Assembly (NCBI GenBank): GCA_964632005.1
Contig: CAZWAP010000027.1
Span: 1-31,506, forward strand
From: CAZWAP01 sp964632005
GTDB lineage: Bacteria > Planctomycetota > Phycisphaerae > Sedimentisphaerales > Anaerobacaceae
Length of the DNA: 31,506 bases
Reading direction: 5' to 3'
Below the pieces are notes generated by a model that was not told the origin of the DNA, did no database searches, and was given only the letters and a program-made list of their open reading frames with translations. The first letter of the stretch is position 1, and every line of letters begins with the position of its first letter. The position numbers and the translations under genes are program-made. Below are positions 16,762 to 22,608 of the stretch, in pieces.

Positions 16762-16884
16762 TCACAGCTGGCGGAACAGCTCGATTTTGCTCTCCCACTT
16801 GTGCGAGTCGATGCTTCTGGCTACGCGGCCGCCCGGGCGCCAGAACCGACGCCACCATTTCAGGAATCTGCGCAGTGCTTTCAT
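16762..16884 (-). CDS. Candidate 40-residue basic Trp-rich small protein
   Basis: A short reading frame starting MKALRRFLKWWRRFWRPG and ending KIELFRQL. It has 12 Lys/Arg against three acidic residues and four Trp, and its first 16 residues would form a cationic amphipathic helix. It is intergenic, convergent with uvrC. Evidence that it is real: a near-consensus promoter (16915-16943) predicts a start about 24 bases upstream of the ATG, and a GGGGGA stretch lies 6-7 bases before the start. No family is known to me. It could be a membrane-associated or nucleic-acid-binding peptide, or a chance frame in an RNA gene. Confidence 0.45.
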   Translation of the reverse strand: MKALRRFLKWWRRFWRPGGRVARSIDSHKWESKIELFRQL

Positions 16885-16914
16885 AGTCCATCCCCCATTT
16901 TTCTGACCGCCCTT

Positions 16915-16943
16915 ACTATATCAGAAACCGCGTGCGAATTCAA
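16915..16943 (-). promoter_or_regulatory. Promoter of the 40-residue small ORF
   Basis: On the minus strand TTGAAT (16943-16938), exactly 17 bases, TATAGT (16920-16915), predicting a start near 16908. The only open frame it can serve is the small ORF at 16762-16884. Confidence 0.55.
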
Positions 16944-17155
16944 GGTCGCTGGGCCCGAATCGCCCGAAAAAGCATCTCAGCACGGCCGGTCCGCACGGCG
17001 TTGCTCCATTTTATCGGCCCCCGGACAAAAGTTTTTCTCGTTTTTTTGATAAGTCCCGTCCGTTTTGCACCGAATAAATCAACGTATATTCACCGGCGGG
17101 GTTGTCGCCAGATTCAAAAAATAAGACTCGCTAAGCTTCAAAAGGAGGTCGAGCC

Positions 17156-17593
17156 GTGGTCAAGGTAAAACACGTGATGACTACGGATGTGGTTACCGTA
17201 ACAAAGGATACGCCCGTAAGCCGGGTCACAGAGCTTCTGATGCAAAAGAACATCACCGGCATACCGGTTGTCGAGGAAGATATGACTCTGGTGGGCGTGA
17301 TCACTGAGAAAGACGTTCTGCGCCTGTTCTACGCCAGCGGAAACGTGACAAACCGAACTGTCAGCGACTTTATGAGCACGCCGGCCGTCCACTTCGACCA
17401 GGAAGATGATCTGGAAAAAGTCTGCGACTGCCTTATGAAGAACTTCTTCCGTCGCGTCCCGGTCACATCCGGGGGCAAGGTCGTCGGTATCATCAGCCGA
17501 CGTGATGTGCTCGACTTTATGACGCGATCGCAGGACAATTCTCGACCAACCGCCGCCCAGGTTGCCTCTGCCGAAAACCACTCAGCTCCATAG
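17156..17593 (+). CDS. Tandem CBS-domain protein
   Basis: A 145-residue protein made of a CBS pair (Bateman module), a sensor that usually binds AMP, ATP or SAM. CBS1 covers about residues 5-62 (VKHVMTTDVVTVTKDTPV...GIPVVEEDMTLVGVITEKDVL), CBS2 about 72-130 (VSDFMSTPAVHFDQEDDL...RRVPVTSGGKVVGIISRRDVLDFM). There is no attached effector domain, so it probably acts as a stand-alone regulator. The GTG start at 17156 has a strong AAAGGAGG ribosome site eight bases upstream. The target is unknown; the next gene on the strand is a small membrane protein 160 bases away. Confidence 0.92.
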   Translation: MVKVKHVMTTDVVTVTKDTPVSRVTELLMQKNITGIPVVEEDMTLVGVITEKDVLRLFYASGNVTNRTVSDFMSTPAVHFDQEDDLEKVCDCLMKNFFRRVPVTSGGKVVGIISRRDVLDFMTRSQDNSRPTAAQVASAENHSAP

Positions 17594-17655
17594 GGCCGAT
17601 AATCAGCGGACGCCCTCTGCGCTTCTTCGAGCTCGGGCTTAATTTGCGCCCAGAT

Positions 17656-17684
17656 TTGACCGAAGTAAAACCTACGGATATTGC
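17656..17684 (+). promoter_or_regulatory. Possible promoter of the GspC/PilP-like gene
   Basis: TTGACC (17656-17661), 17 bases, TATTGC (17679-17684). The -10 box is weak (four of six or fewer matches). It would start transcription near 17691, about 65 bases before the ATG at 17756. Confidence 0.35.
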
Positions 17685-17755
17685 CTTGCAGTCCGCGCGG
17701 GCGGTCCGGTTGGACCGAAACAGGGTACAAACGGACGGGCGTAGATGGAGTGGAA

Positions 17756-18079
17756 ATGAGAACTGCCTACAATGTAAAGGTCTTGACCTGGCTCCAGCTT
17801 TGCGCCATCACAATCGCCATCCTTTTTGCGTGGTTCTACGTTAAGCCGCGGCGCACTGTTGCGTCATACGGCGTCGTTGACGGGATCCTCTACAGCCGTG
17901 AAAAACCGTCGGCCCTGGTGGATGGGCAGGTCCTCACAGTAGGAGATCAGATATATGGCGTGAAGATCGTCGAGATAAGCAAGTCCATGGTAGTTTTCGA
18001 GAACGGCAACATCAGATGGCAGCAGCGAGTGCGAGAACGGCCGAACCCCGCCTGGGAACAGATCGAATCACCCGATTAA
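17756..18079 (+). CDS. Membrane-anchored GspC/PilP-like small protein
   Basis: A 107-residue protein: a short N-terminus, one membrane helix (about 8-29, VLTWLQLCAITIAILFAWFY), and a periplasmic beta domain, VDGILYSREKPSALVDGQ, then VGDQIYGVKIVEI and VVFENGNIRWQQRV. The layout resembles the HR domain of type II secretion GspC and pilus PilP proteins, where a V-x-G-I-x-Y/S pattern is followed by a 'define, then derive' beta fold. I chose ATG 17756 because GGAG lies five bases upstream; the upstream extension of the frame has no start signal. A paralogue of the domain ends the protein at 20900-21538. Family membership is by pattern only. Confidence 0.72.
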   Translation: MRTAYNVKVLTWLQLCAITIAILFAWFYVKPRRTVASYGVVDGILYSREKPSALVDGQVLTVGDQIYGVKIVEISKSMVVFENGNIRWQQRVRERPNPAWEQIESPD

Positions 18080-18178
18080 AAACGGCGCGGCGGACTTCCC
18101 GGCACAAAGCACCAATCTGCAACTGAGGTTCTCTGCTGGTTTGCCGGCGGGAGTAACCAGCTTGAGATCGTCCGGGCG

Positions 18179-19414
18179 TCATTCCTTCAGGCCTGTCAGG
18201 TCCACATCGAGCCGCTCATTGTCGGCCATCATCTGCTGCCAGCTCACAGTTGCATTTCTCCTGCATGCCTGGCGTCCAAGGATTGTCGCAAGGGTGCTGT
18301 TGACACCCGTTTTCACTGTCGGATTATCAAATATGCGCTCAGTTATACACCTGGCGAAGGTCTCGAGGTTGCGCCGAATCCCTTCGTTGTAAAGGCCGTT
18401 TATCTCGCCCCCGCGGTAACCGCCCCTGTTGGACCGGACCCACGCTTTGCCCTGGTAAGTAACCTCAGCGAAACCGTACTGCCCATAGGCCGTGCAACTG
18501 CACGCAAATCCGTGGGTGTTTCTCAGGTGCTCGCCCCGATGATTTAGTATCAGGCCGTCCGCGAACCGGTATGTTATGGAGTACACGTCGCACGTATCTC
18601 CGTGGGGGGCCGGCTTGACCGTTCTTGCGCTGCCGGTTGCACTTATCGGCCGGGCACCTGCCAGCCACAACGCTGCATCTATCGCGTGAATCCCTGAGTT
18701 CACCAGCATACCACCACCAAGCTCAAGGTCGTTCACCCAGATCAGCCGCTGCAGCCTGCTTTCTATCGTGCCTGTCTTTGGCGGGTCGGAAAACCCCTCG
18801 TCCGTGTAGATTGAGCTTAACAGTCCTATCTTCCCGATAAGCCCTTCTCGGCACCGCTCGACCGTCTCGATATTGTATGGATGCGTGGGCAGCTGGAAAT
18901 CCACCAGGAATACCAGCTCTTTTTCGGTGGCCTTCTTGCCCGACTCAGCTATCGACTGGCATCCCGGCACGTCCACGGCCACAGGCTTGGCAAGGTAGAC
19001 GTGGCAGCCTGCCTCCACGGCCGCAGCGGCGTGCTGGGGGAAAAAACACGGCGGCGTCTCGAGAAACACCGCGTCCACCCCACTGCTGATCAGCCGTTCA
19101 TAGCCCAGAAGTCCCGAAAAACGCCGCTCCGGCGCGACGCCATACCGCTGCCCTGCGGAGTTTGCGACCCGCTCGAAGTAGTCGGCGACAGCGACGATCT
19201 GGTAAGCCTTATGCTCCCTCAGCATCCCGGCGATCAGCCGCCCGCGTCCACCCAGTCCGATGCATCCGACCTCGATCCGAGAGTTTGCCTGCGTTCGGCG
19301 AACCGCGGAGGCACTGACGATGCTAAACGTTGTCGTCGCCGCTGTCGCAATAAATTTGCGTCTGTCCAGGCCATCTGCCGATCCTGTCTCCATCTTTGCA
19401 ACCTCATTTTTCAT
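18179..19414 (-). CDS. Tat-exported Gfo/Idh/MocA-family oxidoreductase
   Basis: A 411-residue NAD(P)-dependent sugar or inositol dehydrogenase-like protein. An N-terminal twin-arginine signal (DRRKFIATAATTTFSIVSASA, Arg18-Arg19) predicts folded export, common for this family in Planctomycetota. The Rossmann motif is GCIGLGGRGRL (50-60). The usual EKP motif reads AKP (142-144), keeping the catalytic-type lysine Lys143. Further family features are GGGMLVNSGIHAIDAALWL and the C-terminal dehydrogenase fold. Substrate unknown. The first ATG (19414) or Met8, which has GAGG eight bases upstream, may be the true start. It is a lone minus-strand gene whose 5' end abuts the pilT remnant on the other strand. 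Confidence 0.9.
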   Translation of the reverse strand: MKNEVAKMETGSADGLDRRKFIATAATTTFSIVSASAVRRTQANSRIEVGCIGLGGRGRLIAGMLREHKAYQIVAVADYFERVANSAGQRYGVAPERRFSGLLGYERLISSGVDAVFLETPPCFFPQHAAAAVEAGCHVYLAKPVAVDVPGCQSIAESGKKATEKELVFLVDFQLPTHPYNIETVERCREGLIGKIGLLSSIYTDEGFSDPPKTGTIESRLQRLIWVNDLELGGGMLVNSGIHAIDAALWLAGARPISATGSARTVKPAPHGDTCDVYSITYRFADGLILNHRGEHLRNTHGFACSCTAYGQYGFAEVTYQGKAWVRSNRGGYRGGEINGLYNEGIRRNLETFARCITERIFDNPTVKTGVNSTLATILGRQACRRNATVSWQQMMADNERLDVDLTGLKE

Positions 19415-19417
19415 CAG

Positions 19418-19815
19418 GCAAGAGTCCTCATATCCTGTCCGAAGGAATATCTCGTTGTTGCCACCTGAACTCTCAATAATACCGGAACTGCCCGCTGCCC
19501 CGCAAGAACCCTAACCACAAGGCCGTCATCTCCCAGACCCTCTTCAAGCGCGTCGACCAGCCGGGTATGGTACCCGCCGTCGAGGTGATGATCTGCAACT
19601 CCGCCGTGAGAAACTGCATCCGCGAGAACAGGATTTGCGAGATACCAAACATCATTGAAACCGGGCAGCGATCGGGCATGCAGAGCCTCGATCAGAGTAT
19701 CGCCCAGCTTCTTGCCCACGGGATCATAGGGCGCAGCCAGGCGTTCGCTAACTGCGCCGACCCCAAGAGACTCCAGAATTGCCTGGGCGCAGCGAGCACG
19801 GCAGGGTGGGAATGA
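19418..19815 (+). pseudogene. pilT: pilT remnant (type IV pilus retraction ATPase), C-terminal part, frameshifted
   Basis: From about 19507 the frame reads HKAVISQTLFKRVDQPG, then VPAVEVMICNSAVRNCIREN and GMQSLDQSIAQLL, with ADPKRL near the end. This matches the C-terminal portion of PilT-type ATPases, including the AIRNLIRE-like motif (here AVRNCIRE). In the neighbouring frame just upstream, RNISLLPPELSIIPEL looks like the preceding IDRIISxFPPEQQ segment, so a frameshift lies near 19500-19512. The Walker A and B regions are absent and the fragment abuts the Gfo/Idh/MocA gene at 19414. It is therefore a truncated, non-functional gene. Confidence 0.75.
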
Positions 19816-19837
19816 GAGCGGGGAAATGAACAGCTGT

Positions 19838-19863
19838 AAAAAGCCCCTGCATCCGGCAGGGGC
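19838..19863 (-). terminator. Intrinsic terminator downstream of the coiled-coil zinc protein
   Basis: Perfect 8-bp stem GCCCCTGC/GCAGGGGC with a 5-base loop, followed on the minus strand by five T (19842-19838). It lies about 165 bases after the stop at 20029. Confidence 0.7.
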
Positions 19864-20028
19864 AGAGGAAAGAAACAGAAAATCCTAATTTTATTATAGC
19901 ACTTTTCCGCCCGCGCTCGAGAATTTTCCCTCAATCTCAGACCGCCGAGCGCCAAATAGCCTCACCGTGCGTTGCCGAAATCGCTTCCGCCCGGCTGTGC
20001 CGCGATATAATACCGCACGCACGCCGCC

Positions 20029-20670
20029 TTAATGCCCGGCCCTCAACGCTGCCAAGCACTCCGGGCACAGCAAATGCCCCGAATCAATCCTCGAAAGGTC
20101 GGTCTGCGCCAAACCTGTCTTTCCACAACAATCGCACTTCCCGGTCTGAGATGCCCTGCTTAGGAGCTCCTGCAGCTTCATCTCCGCCTCGGCGCGTCTT
20201 TGGGACTGGGCCTTGGCCAGCTCTTCGGCCTCGGCGCGTTTGATGGATTCCGCCTGCAGTCGCTGCTCGGCGTCGGCAATCCTCGCGTTGCAAAGCCGGA
20301 GCTTCTCTTCACACTCGGCCTTGGCCCTTGCTATCATCTCCAGGACCTCCGCCTTGGTCCTGGTAACCGTCTCAGTCGATTCAGCCTCCACCTCGGCCAG
20401 CCTCTTCTTCATCGCCTTGACCTTTTGGTCCGCCTCGGCCTCGGCCTCGGCCCGCACCAGCGACCGTATCGCTGACTCCCACAACCCGCGGGCTATATCC
20501 TCGGCCTGGTCACGGTCCGTGGTTGCATAGCGGGAACCCTCGGGCTTCAGGCCCCGCGCGCGGGTCTTGCTCTCGCCAGGCAGCTTCACTTTCCACCACC
20601 ACCGGCCGTTCTTGCAGTACAAACTCCCCGGGAGAGTTACCTTGAATGATTCTTTGTTCGTCCGTTTCAT
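20029..20670 (-). CDS. Coiled-coil protein with integrase-arm-like N-terminus and zinc ribbon
   Basis: A 213-residue protein with three visible parts. Residues about 10-65 read LPGSLYCKNGRWWWKVKLPG, then KTRARGLKPEGSRYATTDRDQAEDIARGLWE, much like the arm-type DNA-binding domain at the N-terminus of tyrosine recombinases. Residues about 70-172 are a charged, Ala/Glu-rich coiled coil. Residues 179-205 hold a C2C2 zinc ribbon (Cys179, Cys182, Cys202, Cys205). No recombinase catalytic domain is present. The ATG has GGAGG seven bases upstream, and a promoter lies at 20729-20757. It could be a DNA-binding structural or adaptor protein; I cannot assign a function. Confidence 0.8.
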   Translation of the reverse strand: MKRTNKESFKVTLPGSLYCKNGRWWWKVKLPGESKTRARGLKPEGSRYATTDRDQAEDIARGLWESAIRSLVRAEAEAEADQKVKAMKKRLAEVEAESTETVTRTKAEVLEMIARAKAECEEKLRLCNARIADAEQRLQAESIKRAEAEELAKAQSQRRAEAEMKLQELLSRASQTGKCDCCGKTGLAQTDLSRIDSGHLLCPECLAALRAGH

Positions 20671-20728
20671 CGTGCCGCCTCCCGGCCCTGAACAGCCGCT
20701 GCCACGTCAAAACCGCCACACACCCGAG

Positions 20729-20757
20729 ATCCTATATGCATATCTCCGAAATAGCAA
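20729..20757 (-). promoter_or_regulatory. Promoter of the coiled-coil zinc protein
   Basis: On the minus strand TTGCTA (20757-20752), 17 bases, TAGGAT (20734-20729); start near 20722, about 50 bases before the ATG. Confidence 0.4.
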
Positions 20758-20899
20758 GCCCGACGCCCGCTCAACCTGGACCGGCTTGAGAGTATTTGCA
20801 TTTGCGAAATTATTACCCACCCGCAGAGGAATCCAACCCCCTACGCCGAAGCGTCTTGCCTCCCTCCGTTCAGCAATGCTGCCACAGTCCGGCGGGTCC

Positions 20900-21538
20900 T
20901 CACTGGACCTTCTGCACCCAGCGCTCTCCGTTTACCTCGAACTCGACCTCATCCCTGGTTATCCGCAGTACGGTCGCCCCCAGCACCAAGTCGCCCTCGT
21001 GCACTATTGTCGTGCCTATCACGGCGGCAGGCTTATCCTGGCTGTATGCTATCCCCCGGACCTTCAGGCGGACCGGGTGTTGGCCTTCTTTGTCGCTCAC
21101 GCTCGGCAGCTGACCTGCCGGCTCGATAATATGCCCGACCATCGTGCGGTACATGCCGAGACGTAGCCACTCGCTGCCCAGGAAAGGTACACCGTGAAAT
21201 CTGTTGAGAACAACAAGCAGGATCAGCGACAATATCGGCACCAACATTGCCATTGTCTTCTGCCTTGCCGAGCTGACTCGAGGCCCGGCCGTAAGCAGGT
21301 CGCGCCGGAGGCAACTATCCGGCTGCGTCCATTGTGTCTCTTCAGCCGCGTCCCTGTCCGCATCACCCTGGCCGGCCTGAGAATGGGCTCCGCTGAAGTC
21401 CAGATGCTCGGGTGAAGGCGCCCTCAACGTACCGGGCTTCTCCGCCGAGCCTTCAGCCGGAATCTCCATCCCCCTGAATTCCAAAAGCCGGGCGATCGTC
21501 TGCTCGACCAGCGTGTTCTCCTTCCTTCGGTCAGTCAT
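20900..21538 (-). CDS. Membrane protein with C-terminal GspC/PilP-like domain
   Basis: A 212-residue protein. A cytoplasmic N-terminal region (about 1-95, acidic and polar, starting MTDRRKENTLVEQTIARLLE) precedes one membrane helix (about 98-116, MLVPILSLILLVVLNRF) and a periplasmic part. The last 65 residues, VRGIAYSQDKPAAVIGTTIV, then EGDLVLGATVLRI and VEFEVNGERWVQKVQ, parallel the domain at 17756-18079. The start at 21538 has a strong AGGAGG site; upstream extension of the frame passes the transcription start and is not coding. A consensus promoter lies at 21743-21771, leaving a leader of about 200 bases. It may be a type II secretion or type IV pilus accessory protein. Confidence 0.78.
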   Translation of the reverse strand: MTDRRKENTLVEQTIARLLEFRGMEIPAEGSAEKPGTLRAPSPEHLDFSGAHSQAGQGDADRDAAEETQWTQPDSCLRRDLLTAGPRVSSARQKTMAMLVPILSLILLVVLNRFHGVPFLGSEWLRLGMYRTMVGHIIEPAGQLPSVSDKEGQHPVRLKVRGIAYSQDKPAAVIGTTIVHEGDLVLGATVLRITRDEVEFEVNGERWVQKVQ

Positions 21539-21742
21539 CACCCCACCTCCTAAATCGAAAAGCTGCAATCCCAGGCAGCTACACCACCTCGATAATGGAA
21601 ATTCGGATCCCTCCCCGCTCGCCAGCATATCCCCCCTGCTTTGCTCTGCGCACGGACAAGCCAAATTGTCGAAAAACAAGGCCGCAGTGAGAGAGGCTGC
21701 CGTGCTTCTCACCACCCTCCTTACCTTGCCGTATTTAGAGGC

Positions 21743-21771
21743 AGTATAGCGAAAATAACCCCCGATGTCAA
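21743..21771 (-). promoter_or_regulatory. Consensus sigma-70-type promoter
   Basis: On the minus strand TTGACA (21771-21766), exactly 17 bases, TATACT (21748-21743): one of the best promoters in the window. The start near 21736 implies a 5' leader of about 200 bases before the gene at 21538, long enough for post-transcriptional control, but no known riboswitch motif was seen in it. Confidence 0.75.
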
Positions 21772-22485
21772 GCAAAAACGCCCCCAAAACCGCAAAATCC
21801 AGCTTACCAGGGCCTTAAAACCCCTCTTCTGGCTCAATTTTACAGGCGCTCAGACCTATCTGTAGTGGCGGCTACCCACGGATTTCACAGTATGGGGTGA
21901 CCTGGACGGGATGGGTGGGCCCTCTTCCACCGGCTATAGGCGGCCGGCCGGAAATATTCCGCTTACGAACAACCCAGGTTCGTCGGGGAACTGGCAGCCC
22001 TTCATCTCGCCGCTAAACCGTATAGTCTATATACTGCTGGAGCGGCGTAACGTTCCCGTGCCCTTAGAAAAGGCCGGCTCACCAGGCATCGCATTTGAGA
22101 CCGCCGGATTTCAGAGCTGCCCACAGTCCAGGGGCCTCGGGCTGAGGGATAGAGGAAACGCCGGCCGTGACAGAGACACTTCGCTCCTTCGACGCCGCGA
22201 CTCTGTAGGAACTTGAACTGCCTGGTGGTCTGCTTGAGCTATATCCCAGGACGCGGAGACGGCCTGGCCCGTTACCTTGGATACCGGCTTGTTGGCAATG
22301 TGTATTTTTTCAGTCCCGGAAGGCTACGAAATCCCGCCAACATATAAGCTGGCCGAGCGGACCGAACGCACCTGGTATGCATACACCCGCCTTTGTGGAG
22401 CTTCTATTATCAACATCAACAAAGAGTCGATCATTTCTCTTGCCTGGAAATCAAAGCCGGGGATGACTCGGCGCGCGAACAGCGG
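21772..22485 (+). other. Intergenic region, no gene recognised
   Basis: About 700 bases between two divergent promoters. Open frames (21911-22216 plus, 22324-22560 minus) resemble no family and lack ribosome sites. A stretch near 21895 faintly resembles a tmRNA 5' end but no tmRNA 3' end exists. I can assign nothing. Confidence 0.4.
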
Positions 22486-22514
22486 TTGACAGAAGGCACC
22501 GCATCTGATAGTAT
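22486..22514 (+). promoter_or_regulatory. Promoter of the C25-like peptidase
   Basis: TTGACA (22486-22491), exactly 17 bases, TAGTAT (22509-22514). Start near 22521, giving a leader of about 88 bases before the GTG at 22609. Confidence 0.6.
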
Positions 22515-22608
22515 GAATCAGGAAGCACTTGGTGGTTAAGTTTGGCAGCTCTGTCGTCACGCGGGGTCTAAACAGTTACCTCCGAGGAGTAAGGAAGGAG
22601 CAGAAATT

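Noticed and set aside
21895..22250. A tmRNA-like start (GGGGTGACCTGGACGGG)
   Set aside because: The conserved UUCGACGGG context is incomplete, and no matching tRNA-like 3' end or tag reading frame with ALAA is present downstream.
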